Notes: generated by a model from the letters alone, not told the origin. A stretch of DNA of 8,949 nt from an uncultured bacterium (GCA_903934155.1 CAIZMS010000342.1:1-8949); one strand, 5' to 3'. Shown: positions 1-6,458, counted from the stretch's first letter. Program-made: numbers and translations.

Positions 1-9
1 CAAGGTTAA
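1..9 (+). CDS. rpmJ: 50S ribosomal protein L36, last codons only (partial)
   Basis: The first nine bases read in frame 1 as Gln-Gly-stop (CAA GGT TAA). Bacterial L36 proteins characteristically end in ...KQRQG, and rpmJ commonly lies directly upstream of rpsM. The match in place and sequence makes this the likely 3' end of rpmJ. Only two residues are visible, so the call rests on synteny as much as on sequence. Confidence 0.5.
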   Translation, partial: QG

Positions 10-21
10 GGAGAATTGGGC

Positions 22-417
22 ATGCCCAGAATACTAGGTGTAGATATTCCCGGTAAGAAGCGCATTGAATATTCCCTGCGTTATCTTTATGGAATTGGTC
101 CGACAACGGCTCGTGAAGTAATTGATCAGGCCAAGATTGATCCGGCTACAAAGGCTGATGATCTCACGGACGAAGAGCTGGCTCGTATTATAAACGTGAT
201 TCAGAACAACTACCGGATCGAGGGTGATCTTCGGCGGGAAGTGGCACAGAACATCAGGCGGTTGATCAGCATCGGTAGTTACCGTGGTATTCGCCATAAG
301 CGGGGATTGCCGGTACGCGGCCAACGCACGAGCACCAATGCGCGAACCCGCAAGGGACCACGGCGAACGGTGGGTGCAGTTCGCGGAAAAGAAGCGCGGG
401 CGGCCGCAAAGACGTAA
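22..417 (+). CDS. rpsM: 30S ribosomal protein S13
   Basis: S13 (uS13) sits in the head of the small subunit, where it contacts 16S rRNA, the P-site tRNA and bridges to the large subunit. The 131-residue product starts MPRILGVDIPG and carries the helix-two-turn-helix core. It ends with the diagnostic C-terminal block GLPVRGQRTSTNARTRKGPR and a basic tail, in line with the usual 115-130 residues. The ATG at 22 is chosen because AAGGAG at 8-13 lies 8 nt upstream; a TTG six bases earlier would crowd that site and add two non-family residues. It is the first complete gene of the alpha operon here and is followed 33 nt later by rpsK. Confidence 0.97.
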   Translation: MPRILGVDIPGKKRIEYSLRYLYGIGPTTAREVIDQAKIDPATKADDLTDEELARIINVIQNNYRIEGDLRREVAQNIRRLISIGSYRGIRHKRGLPVRGQRTSTNARTRKGPRRTVGAVRGKEARAAAKT

Positions 418-450
418 GGAACATCAGTACTAAAAAAGGTCGGGTTCGCA

Positions 451-930
451 ATGGCAGATGTTAAAGAAAAAGGTGAAGAACAAGCCGGTGTCAAGCCGGA
501 AGGTGCGGGGTCTCCGGCTCCTGAGGCTGGCGCCGAGGGTGCGGCTCGTCCGACCCGGCAGCCGCGTGTTCGTGCGGGTCGCGTGGTGCCGTTTGGAATC
601 GTCCATATTCGGGCGACGTTCAATAACACCATTATTTCAATTTCGGACAGTAAGGGCGGCGTGGTTGCCTGGAGCACCTCGGGTCGAGCTGGATTCAAAG
701 GCTCGCGTAAAAGTACGGCTTTTGCCGCCAGTGTGGTAGCTCAGGAAGCGGCTCGACAGGCAGTATCGCGCGGCATGCAGGAAGTGGAAGTGCGAGTTCA
801 GGGGCCTGGAGCGGGTCGTGAATCTGCCATCCGTGCCATTCAGTCCGCGGGACTGAATATCACCACGATCAAGGATGTGACGCCGATGCCGCATAACGGT
901 TGCAGGCCTCGCAAGCGCCGTCGTGTGTAA
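451..930 (+). CDS. rpsK: 30S ribosomal protein S11 with N-terminal extension
   Basis: S11 (uS11) binds 16S rRNA in the platform and helps shape the mRNA exit region. The core from about residue 44 is textbook: HIRATFNNTI, GFKGSRKST, GPGAGRESAIRA, and the C-terminal DVTPMPHNGCRPRKRRRV. At 159 residues it is about 30 longer than the E. coli protein (129). All of the excess is at the N-terminus (residues about 5-35), which is rich in Ala, Gly, Pro, Glu and Lys and looks disordered. No alternative start between the ATG and the core would remove this stretch without damaging the conserved domain. AAGGT at 436-440 is a modest Shine-Dalgarno, 10 nt away. Operon position between rpsM and rpsD is canonical. 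Confidence 0.97.
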   Translation: MADVKEKGEEQAGVKPEGAGSPAPEAGAEGAARPTRQPRVRAGRVVPFGIVHIRATFNNTIISISDSKGGVVAWSTSGRAGFKGSRKSTAFAASVVAQEAARQAVSRGMQEVEVRVQGPGAGRESAIRAIQSAGLNITTIKDVTPMPHNGCRPRKRRRV

Positions 931-958
931 AAGGTTTTGAGAGAACAGGAGAATTCGA

Positions 959-1582
959 ATGGGTAGATATACAGGGCCAGCATGCAAGCTTTGTCGGCGG
1001 GAAGGCTTGAAGCTATTTCTTAAGGGCGATCGTTGCCGGATGTCAAAGTGTGCCGTGGAAACGGGGCGCCCAGCTCCCGGTGTGCATGGCGCACGTCCCT
1101 CCAAGAAGTCGGACTATGGTGTTCAATTGCGCGAAAAGCAGCGCTTGCGCCGGTTTTACGGTCTTCAGGAGGGGCAGTTTAAGCTCTTTTTCCAACGAGC
1201 CTTGCGCAAGCGCGGCGTGACGGGAGAGATGCTGTTGCAGCTTCTTGAGATGCGGTTGGATAATTTGGTTTTCAGGTTTGGATTTGCCGCATCACGTCGC
1301 AACGCTCGTCAGTTTGTGTTGCATGGACATGTCACCGTGAATGGACGACGTTCCGATGTGCCCTCTATGACCCTGAAGGCGGGAGACCGCATTGAGGTCA
1401 AGGGACGAAAGCAAAGTCAGGAAGCTGTGAAGCGGGTTTTGGATGCCCGAAGCAGCGAGCTTTCGTCGTGGCTGTCGTTAGATAAGGAAGCCCTCAAGGG
1501 CGAGGTGTTGCGTGTTCCGACGCGGGACGAAATCGCACCATTCGTTAATGAGCAGTTGATCGTGGAATTGTATTCGAAATAA
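959..1582 (+). CDS. rpsD: 30S ribosomal protein S4, zinc-binding (C+) form
   Basis: S4 (uS4) is a primary 16S rRNA binder that nucleates assembly of the 5' domain. In E. coli it also represses translation of the alpha operon. The protein has 207 residues, the normal length. The N-terminal region has Cys9, Cys12, Cys26 and Cys31 (C-x2-C-x13-C-x4-C), the same spacing as the zinc-binding S4 of Thermus. The S4 RNA-binding domain spans about residues 97-160 (RLDNLVFRFGFAASRRNARQ, then HGHVTVNGRR). The C-terminus NEQLIVELYSK is family-typical. AGGAG at 947-951 lies 7 nt before the ATG. Having rpsD inside the alpha operon resembles Proteobacteria rather than Bacillus, where rpsD is separate. Confidence 0.97.
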   Translation: MGRYTGPACKLCRREGLKLFLKGDRCRMSKCAVETGRPAPGVHGARPSKKSDYGVQLREKQRLRRFYGLQEGQFKLFFQRALRKRGVTGEMLLQLLEMRLDNLVFRFGFAASRRNARQFVLHGHVTVNGRRSDVPSMTLKAGDRIEVKGRKQSQEAVKRVLDARSSELSSWLSLDKEALKGEVLRVPTRDEIAPFVNEQLIVELYSK

Positions 1583-1593
1583 AGATATTCGCA

Positions 1594-1620
1594 CCGGGGG
1601 ATGGCGAGGCCGTTCCCGGG
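1594..1620 (+). promoter_or_regulatory. Hairpin overlapping the rpoA ribosome binding site
   Basis: In the 51-nt gap between rpsD and rpoA, CCGGG (1594-1598) can pair with CCCGG (1615-1619). Inside it, GATGGC (1600-1605) can pair with GCCGTT (1609-1614) using two G-U wobbles, leaving a GAG loop and one bulged G at 1599. The right arm ends inside the purine run 1618-1626 that forms the rpoA Shine-Dalgarno. It could tune translation of rpoA relative to the ribosomal genes or act as an RNA processing site. There is no T-run after it, so it is not an intrinsic terminator. The pairing is visible; the role is inference. Confidence 0.4.
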
Positions 1621-1633
1621 GAAGGATTGAATC

Positions 1634-2656
1634 ATGCCAATCAGACTGAGTAAGTTCGAAATGCCCAAGCGTTTAGTGAAGGATGAAGCTTCGGCCACGC
1701 CGACATTTACGCGTTTTGTTGCCGAGCCTCTTGAAGTGGGTTATGGACGGACCATCGGGAATTCATTGCGTAGAGTGTTGTTGTCGTCCCTGGAGGGGGC
1801 GGCGATTTCCTCAGTTCGTATCGAGGGTGCTCCACATGAATTCTGTGCCCTTCCGGGTGTAGTGGAAGATGTCACCGATATTATTCTGAACCTCAAGAAG
1901 GTGCTGTTGAAGTCCCAGAACCGTGACTCCAAGCAGCTTCATCTCAAGGTGAAGGGTGCGCGCGAGGTAAAAGCCGGTGATATTCAGACTGATGGAACCA
2001 TAGAAGTGTTGAATCCAAATCAGCATATTGCCACCCTGTCCAGCGATGGTGTGTTGGATATGACTTTGGAGATCCGAGTTGGCCGTGGATTCTGTCCCGC
2101 TGATTTGAATAAAAAGGAAAATCAGGATATTGGACGAATCCCGATCGACTCAATCTTTTCCCCAGTTAAACGGGTCAACTTTTTCATTGAAAACACCCGT
2201 GTCGGGCAACGCACGGATTATGACAAGCTTGTTCTCGAGGTAACCACCGACGGAAGAATCACTCCTGATGACGCCGTGACGGTCGCTTCGGCGGTGCTTC
2301 GGCATCACCTTGATGTGTTCGTGAACTATGACAAGAATGTTGTCGAGTTTGAGGATGTTGAGGCTAAGGTGGATATTGCGCGCGAGCAGCTTTTGAAGAC
2401 ATTGAACATGAGTGTCAATGAAATTGAGCTCAGTGTGAGGGCTGCTAACTGCCTGAACAACGCCAACATCACCACGGTGGGTCAGCTTGCCCAAAAGTCC
2501 GAGGCGGAGATGCTTAAATATCGCAATTTCGGGAAGAAATCTCTGAATGAGATCAAAGCGAAGTTGCAGGATCTCGGGTTGGGTCTTGGGGTCAAGTTCG
2601 ACGAGGATGTGATTAAGATTCTGAAGGGGCAGGAAGCCGCCAAGGAAAAAGCCTGA
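1634..2656 (+). CDS. rpoA: DNA-directed RNA polymerase subunit alpha
   Basis: Alpha dimerises to scaffold RNA polymerase assembly, and its C-terminal domain contacts UP elements and activators. The 340-residue protein has both parts. The N-terminal dimerisation domain (about 1-235) includes GYGRTIGNSLRRVLLSSLEG at 36-55. After a linker comes the C-terminal DNA-binding domain (about 252-325), with ELSVRAANCL, where Arg269 matches the DNA-contacting Arg265 of E. coli, and NFGKKSLNEIK at 298-308. The ATG at 1634 has AAGGA at 1622-1626, 7 nt upstream. An internal ATG at 1661 (MPKRL) is less likely because it lacks a good site. The opening residues resemble alpha subunits of PVC-group bacteria. 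Confidence 0.98.
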   Translation: MPIRLSKFEMPKRLVKDEASATPTFTRFVAEPLEVGYGRTIGNSLRRVLLSSLEGAAISSVRIEGAPHEFCALPGVVEDVTDIILNLKKVLLKSQNRDSKQLHLKVKGAREVKAGDIQTDGTIEVLNPNQHIATLSSDGVLDMTLEIRVGRGFCPADLNKKENQDIGRIPIDSIFSPVKRVNFFIENTRVGQRTDYDKLVLEVTTDGRITPDDAVTVASAVLRHHLDVFVNYDKNVVEFEDVEAKVDIAREQLLKTLNMSVNEIELSVRAANCLNNANITTVGQLAQKSEAEMLKYRNFGKKSLNEIKAKLQDLGLGLGVKFDEDVIKILKGQEAAKEKA

Positions 2657-2733
2657 GCCATCAATACTATCGAAGACTGAAGAGTCCGGGTCGGGTAATC
2701 TCAATCACGGCTGGATAATTTCGGGAGTCAGTA

Positions 2734-3186
2734 ATGCGACACAAAAAAAATATGGTTAAACTGGGTCGGCCTGCAGAGGCGCGTAAAGCGCTGCTCAGCT
2801 CGCTGGTAGCGAATTTTATTGAAGAGCAACGGATTAAGACCACCCTTCCCAAGGCCCGGCAGGCTCGGATGCTGGCGGAAAAAATGGTCACCGATGCAAA
2901 GAAGGCTCTTGTAGCCGGCACGCCTGAAGCGCTCATGAAGGGTAAGCGACAGGCTCTTGCCGTCCTGCGTCATCGTAAGCATATGGATAAGCTTTTTTCG
3001 GCTATTGCGCCTCAGTATATGGATCGTCTGGGCGGGTATACGCGAATTATTAAGCTTGGCCGCCGGGGGAGCGACAGTTCCGAGATGGTCCTTTTGGAGT
3101 GGGTCAACTTGGCGTCTGTGGATAAGCGCCGCAAGCCGAAGACGGGTGATGTGGAAAAGTCTACGGAGCCAATTAAGGACGCTTGA
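2734..3186 (+). CDS. rplQ: 50S ribosomal protein L17
   Basis: L17 (bL17) is a bacterial large-subunit protein near the peptide exit side of the ribosome. The 150-residue product begins with the diagnostic MRHKKNMVKLGRPAEARKAL, continues with EEQRIKTTLPKARQAR, and reaches the conserved GGYTRIIKLGRRGSDSSEM at about 99-117. After the family core (about 120-127 residues in E. coli) it has a charged tail of about 25 residues (from DKRRKPKTGD), which is common and variable in L17. GGAG at 2724-2727 lies 6 nt before the ATG. It is the last gene of the alpha operon and is followed 42 nt later by a strong terminator. Confidence 0.97.
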   Translation: MRHKKNMVKLGRPAEARKALLSSLVANFIEEQRIKTTLPKARQARMLAEKMVTDAKKALVAGTPEALMKGKRQALAVLRHRKHMDKLFSAIAPQYMDRLGGYTRIIKLGRRGSDSSEMVLLEWVNLASVDKRRKPKTGDVEKSTEPIKDA

Positions 3187-3210
3187 TCTTGGGATTTTCC
3201 TGATTAGATT
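3183..3210 (+). promoter_or_regulatory. Weak candidate sigma-70 promoter ahead of the terminator hairpin
   Basis: TTGATC (3183-3188) and TAGATT (3205-3210) are separated by 16 bp and each matches four of six positions of the -35 and -10 consensus. A start near 3217 would give the Nudix gene a leader of about 50 nt consisting mostly of the hairpin at 3229-3252. This is a pattern match only, and such matches occur by chance. Confidence 0.2.
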
Positions 3211-3228
3211 CAGAAGGTTCTTTTCGCT

Positions 3229-3258
3229 GACGCCGATAGTAATATCGGCGTCTTTTTT
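3229..3258 (+). terminator. Intrinsic terminator of the alpha operon
   Basis: GACGCCGATA (3229-3238) and TATCGGCGTC (3243-3252) form a perfect 10-bp stem around a GTAA loop, followed at once by six T residues (3253-3258). This is a classical Rho-independent terminator reading on the plus strand; there is no T-run on the other side for the minus strand. It lies just after rplQ and stops only a few bases before the start codon of the next gene. Confidence 0.92.
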
Positions 3259-3267
3259 GTGATGCCC

Positions 3268-3777
3268 ATGAAGTATAGCGACATTGACTGGAGCGTTTGG
3301 CGCCCCTGTGAGAGGGCGACCCTGATGATGATTGTTTGCCACGGCCAGATCCTTCTGATTCATAAGAAGCTTGGACTGGGGGCTGGAAAATTCAATGGGC
3401 CTGGTGGGCGAGTCGAGGAGGGGGAAACCCCGCTTCAGGCTGCCATTCGGGAAGTGGAGGAGGAAATCAGAGTCACCCCGTCCGGCGTTCAGCCAGCGGG
3501 CGAACTGTGGTTCCAGTTTGTCGACGGTCATTCAATTCTGGGTTATGTATTTACAGCAACCGGGATCGTAGGTGAGCCTCAGGAAACCCGGGAGGCGATT
3601 CCGATTTGGTTTCTTCTGTCCGAAATTCCCTATTACAACATGTGGGCTGATGATCGGATCTGGCTTCCGTTGGCTGTTGAGGGGAAGCCCTTTATGGGGC
3701 GGTTTCTGTTCGACGGGGATCAGATGCTGGGGTGTGAGATCGTCTTGACCTGCCTAAATGGAAAGCGTACGGAATAG
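3268..3777 (+). CDS. MTH1-like Nudix hydrolase, probable oxidised purine dNTP pyrophosphatase
   Basis: Nudix hydrolases split nucleoside diphosphates linked to another group. This one resembles MTH1/MutT enzymes that hydrolyse 8-oxo-dGTP to the monophosphate in the cytoplasm. In a 169-residue numbering the Nudix box runs from Gly47 to Val69, with Glu53, Arg61, Glu62, Glu65 and Glu66 in place; the usual Gly near its end is Arg68. Residues equivalent to the MTH1 base-recognition pocket are present: Asn43 in the KFNGPGG block, and Trp126, Asp128 and Asp129 in MWADDR. The start is uncertain: ATG at 3268, ATG at 3262 and GTG at 3259 are in frame and none has a Shine-Dalgarno. The conserved-looking IDWSVW segment argues against the later ATG at 3325. 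A 19-nt gap separates it from the NusG paralogue. Confidence 0.88.
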   Translation: MKYSDIDWSVWRPCERATLMMIVCHGQILLIHKKLGLGAGKFNGPGGRVEEGETPLQAAIREVEEEIRVTPSGVQPAGELWFQFVDGHSILGYVFTATGIVGEPQETREAIPIWFLLSEIPYYNMWADDRIWLPLAVEGKPFMGRFLFDGDQMLGCEIVLTCLNGKRTE

Positions 3778-3785
3778 ACGTAACG

Positions 3786-3791
3786 AAGGTG
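3786..3791 (+). promoter_or_regulatory. Ribosome binding site fixing the NusG-paralogue start
   Basis: AAGGTG lies 5 nt before the ATG at 3797. It supports that start over an in-frame ATG at 3758, which lies inside the Nudix gene and has no comparable site. Confidence 0.7.
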
Positions 3792-3796
3792 TTTCA

Positions 3797-4318
3797 ATGA
3801 TTCAGCATAAAATGGAGAATATCAATCTGGGGGAACTCCCGAGATGGCATGTGGTGCATGCCAAACCACGGTGCGAGAAGAAGTTCTCGGAGTTCTGCAT
3901 GGCGCATTCGATTGCAGTGGATCTGCCGCTCAGGGAGGAGACGAAGGTTTATCAGCGCCGGAAGGTGACCGTTCAAAAACCCGTGTTTCCTGGTTATGTG
4001 TTTGTGAATTATCTCCCCGTTGAAAAGGGCACGGTTCTTAAGAGTAATATGGTTGTCAGGATTCTGCCGGTGGAGAATCAGGATCAGTTGATCCGGGAAT
4101 TGGCCCAGGTTCGACAAGCTTTAAGTATTGATCCAACTTTGGATGCCTGCGCAGCTTTCCAGTCCGGAAAGCGCGTTTTAATCCGGAAAGGACCTTTCCA
4201 GGGGCTTGAGGGATTGGTTCAAACGGTCAAGGGCAGAACTAAAGTCGTGCTCAATGTGGAAATGATCGGACGGGCGCTTTCCGTTGAAGTGGGTATAGAA
4301 TTCCTTGAGTCGGTATGA
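3797..4318 (+). CDS. NusG-family specialised transcription elongation factor (RfaH/UpxY/LoaP-like)
   Basis: NusG-family factors bind RNA polymerase across the clamp and alter pausing and termination; specialised paralogues act on chosen operons. The 173-residue product has an NGN domain (about 15-105: WHVVHAKPRCEKKF, then the signature FPGYVFV at 64-70). A linker follows, then a KOW domain (about 122-170: GKRVLIRKGPFQGLEGLV). It is a little shorter than typical housekeeping NusG and does not sit beside secE or rplK, where the core nusG normally lies, so a paralogue is more likely. It lies downstream of a Nudix gene and no polysaccharide cluster is visible, unlike most UpxY and RfaH contexts. 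Its target operon is unknown. The downstream gene is convergent, so it ends its transcription unit. Confidence 0.88.
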   Translation: MIQHKMENINLGELPRWHVVHAKPRCEKKFSEFCMAHSIAVDLPLREETKVYQRRKVTVQKPVFPGYVFVNYLPVEKGTVLKSNMVVRILPVENQDQLIRELAQVRQALSIDPTLDACAAFQSGKRVLIRKGPFQGLEGLVQTVKGRTKVVLNVEMIGRALSVEVGIEFLESV

Positions 4319-4344
4319 TGCTGGCTTTTATGAGGATTCCAGCA
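4319..4344. terminator. Possible weak terminator hairpin between convergent genes
   Basis: TGCTGG (4319-4324) and CCAGCA (4339-4344) form a 6-bp stem with a 14-nt loop at the junction of the convergent NusG-like and deacetylase genes, overlapping the last codons of the latter. No clear T-run follows on either strand, so termination here is only a possibility. Confidence 0.2.
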
Positions 4345-5290
4345 AGACTTTAATGTGAGCCACGACACAAGCCGCGAGTGCTTTGACATCGTACCCCCCC
4401 TCCAGAACGGAGACGAGGCGTTTCTCGCAGTATTCGGATGCCATCGCCGTTACTAGGCGGGTCAGGTCCTCAAAGCCCTGTTCAGTAAGGGCCATGCCCG
4501 CGAGAGGATCGGCGTGGTGTGCATCAAACCCTGATGAGATCAGGATGAATTCCGGCCTGAATTGCGCTAGCGCAGGCCTGAGATAGTCCTTTAAAATCCG
4601 GAGGTAGTCGGTGTCGGTGGAGCCTGCGGTGATAGGGTAGTTTAGTGTGAATCCTTTTCCCTTGCCGATTCCAATTTCATGGGCCCGACCGCTTTGCGGG
4701 TAGAGAGGGTGCTGATGGATGCTGAAATAAAATACGGATGGGTCGTCGTAGAAAGCCTGTTGCGTGCCATTGCCGTGGTGCACATCCCAATCAATAATCG
4801 CCACGCGTTGAATGCCGTGGTGTTGTTGCAAGTATTTTGCGCCGATAGCGACATTATTGAAAAAGCAGAATCCCCTCGCCCGATCCCGTTCTGCGTGATG
4901 GCCCGGAGGACGCACGGCGCAGAAGGCGTTTGGTGCGTGACCGGCCATTACGGTGTCCACTGCGGTTAGGATCGCTCCAGCGGCCATCAGGGCGGCCTCA
5001 TAGGTATCTGGGGATCCGATGGTGACATCATCGGGAGCAAAGAGTCCTCCGGCTTCACACACCCGCCGAATGTGGTCAATATACTGTGGGTCATGGATTG
5101 CTGTTAGGTCAGCCACCGTTGCCGGAAGGATAGCAGGATGCTGAAGCAATTCCCAAAGTCCGGCTTGCTTCAGTCCGCCCACGATGGCGGTGAGGCGGTG
5201 CTGTTTTTCGGGATGCTTCCAGCCCGTCTTATGTTTTTGGAAAACGGGGTGATAGAAAAACGCTGTCCCGTTGTTTTGTGAATGCGACAT
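4328..5290 (-). CDS. Histone deacetylase family protein (class II-like/AcuC-like deacetylase)
   Basis: Arginase-fold zinc hydrolases of this family remove acetyl groups from lysines of proteins (AcuC on acetyl-CoA synthetase) or from small amines such as acetylpolyamines. The 320-residue product has the full active site: RPPGHHA with His131-His132, GFCFFNN at 140-146, the zinc ligands Asp169 and His171 in DWDVHHGNGT, Asp256 in SGFDAHHADP, and Tyr300 in LEGGYD. It therefore looks catalytically competent. The ATG at 5290 is chosen because homologues begin close to the FFYHP segment and because it lies 43 nt past the stop of the upstream regulator. Longer in-frame starts (for example 5392) would overlap that gene; no clear Shine-Dalgarno is visible. 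Substrate cannot be read from sequence. It is likely co-transcribed with the regulator. Confidence 0.92.
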   Translation of the reverse strand: MSHSQNNGTAFFYHPVFQKHKTGWKHPEKQHRLTAIVGGLKQAGLWELLQHPAILPATVADLTAIHDPQYIDHIRRVCEAGGLFAPDDVTIGSPDTYEAALMAAGAILTAVDTVMAGHAPNAFCAVRPPGHHAERDRARGFCFFNNVAIGAKYLQQHHGIQRVAIIDWDVHHGNGTQQAFYDDPSVFYFSIHQHPLYPQSGRAHEIGIGKGKGFTLNYPITAGSTDTDYLRILKDYLRPALAQFRPEFILISSGFDAHHADPLAGMALTEQGFEDLTRLVTAMASEYCEKRLVSVLEGGYDVKALAACVVAHIKVLLESS

Positions 5291-5333
5291 AACCGAATGA
5301 TATAAAAGCGGAAGCGGATGGAGAAGTCTGAAC

Positions 5334-6458
5334 TCAGAGATTCGAGTGTTCCCAGCCCTGACGGTAATCACGGGGCGAGGCTCCGTATTCATGGCGGAAG
5401 AGCGAGGAAAAGTGCTTGGGATCCGGAATCCCAATCAGGCGGGCGACTGTTGCGATTTTTTCTTGCCCCTCCCTCAGCAGAAGGCGGGCTTTATCCATGC
5501 GGATCTGCAACAGGGCCTGATAGGGGCTTTTCCCGAGACTGATGAGAAAAGCCTTTTCGAGGCCGCGCCGCGATACTGAACAGGCGTCAACCACGGAAGC
5601 CACATTGATTCCAGACGGGTGCTGTTCCTTCATGAACCGGATGGCTTGGGCAACCAGCGGCGAGTCAGCGGCGAAGGTGTCGGTGCTCTGACGTTCCACG
5701 ATTTCGCGGGGGGGGATGAGCTTGCTTTTTGGCTCAATGGATTCACCCGCCATAATACTGTCAAGAAGCGCGGCTCCCAGAATGCCCACGCGTTGGATAT
5801 CGGTCTGAATGCTGGACAGGCGAACCGCCGCGCAATCACAAATACGATTCTCATTATCCATTCCCAGAACGGCGACATCATCGGGAATACGCCACCCCAG
5901 ACTGTGCGCCATGTCGACAAAACGCGCTCCCGCATAATCAGCCCAGCAAAGGACAGCCAGGGGTTTCGGTTGATTTTTGAGCCAGCGACGGGTGACGGCC
6001 AGTTCCGTTCTCCAAGAAACCGCGCCCTCGAGCAGGAATGTGCAAGGATAGCCGTTGGCCTGCGTGACGAGGGCAAAGTCCCGACCGCGGACGGAATGTT
6101 CGATGCCATAGAAAGCGAAGTGCTCAAACCCCTTCCCTCTGAAATAGTGAAAGGCCATCTCAGCGGCCTTTTTAGTGTCGCTTAGAACCCGGGGATAGGA
6201 GGTGGTCAGTCGCCGGCCCTCTAGATTGACGGTCGGTTTTCTTGTTTTTTGAAGAAACTTAAGCAGAGCGGTTTCGTCACGGATGAGCATCGTTAGAATT
6301 CCGTCGCCATCCCATCCCCACGGGATATTTCCGGGATTGTGCAACATTTCCAATGACAGGTGCCAGTGGTGTGATCGGGCATATTCAGCAATCCCCTCGA
6401 AAAGGGGCCCTCGGTAGAATTCCAGCGCCACTAAAACATTTTTCATCTTCTCAGACAT
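5334..6458 (-). CDS. XylR-type transcriptional regulator (LacI-like sensor plus AraC DNA-binding domain)
   Basis: The 374-residue protein joins a periplasmic-binding-protein-like sensor to an AraC-type DNA-binding module, the architecture of E. coli XylR. The sensor (about 7-260) starts NVLVALEFYRGPLFEGIAEYA and contains the family block VLGMDNENRICDCA (197-210) followed by LSSIQTD. The C-terminal part (about 268-368) has two helix-turn-helix units, about 284-304 (INVASVVDACSVSRRGLEKAF segment) and 334-366 (IATVARLIGI...HFSSLFRHEYGASPRDYR). The ligand is probably a sugar or sugar derivative, as for relatives, but is not identifiable. The ATG at 6458 is preferred to one 39 nt upstream because it has a good ribosome binding site. 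It is divergent from the phosphofructokinase gene and lies upstream of the deacetylase gene. Confidence 0.9.
   Translation of the reverse strand: MSEKMKNVLVALEFYRGPLFEGIAEYARSHHWHLSLEMLHNPGNIPWGWDGDGILTMLIRDETALLKFLQKTRKPTVNLEGRRLTTSYPRVLSDTKKAAEMAFHYFRGKGFEHFAFYGIEHSVRGRDFALVTQANGYPCTFLLEGAVSWRTELAVTRRWLKNQPKPLAVLCWADYAGARFVDMAHSLGWRIPDDVAVLGMDNENRICDCAAVRLSSIQTDIQRVGILGAALLDSIMAGESIEPKSKLIPPREIVERQSTDTFAADSPLVAQAIRFMKEQHPSGINVASVVDACSVSRRGLEKAFLISLGKSPYQALLQIRMDKARLLLREGQEKIATVARLIGIPDPKHFSSLFRHEYGASPRDYRQGWEHSNL

Noticed and set aside
2657..2733. Hairpin GACT-GAAG-AGTC in the rpoA-rplQ gap
   Set aside because: A 4-bp stem is too short to support a regulatory or terminator call.
3325..3330. 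Later ATG pair as Nudix start with AGAGGG upstream
   Set aside because: It would delete the first strand of the Nudix fold and the conserved-looking IDWSVW segment.
2728..3531. Long minus-strand open frame (267 codons) across rplQ and the Nudix gene
   Set aside because: It is antisense to two clearly recognised genes, crosses the terminator, has no recognisable domain and looks compositional.
3758..3796. Upstream ATG start for the NusG paralogue, overlapping the Nudix gene
   Set aside because: It lacks a ribosome binding site, whereas the ATG at 3797 has AAGGTG 5 nt away and gives the expected short N-terminus.
5291..5434. Longer N-terminus for the deacetylase
   Set aside because: It would overlap the end of the regulator and add residues not expected in the family, which begins near the FFYHP segment.
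5619..6185. Plus-strand open frame of 188 codons opposite the XylR-type regulator
   Set aside because: The minus strand gives a full sensor-AraC protein; this frame is its complement shadow.
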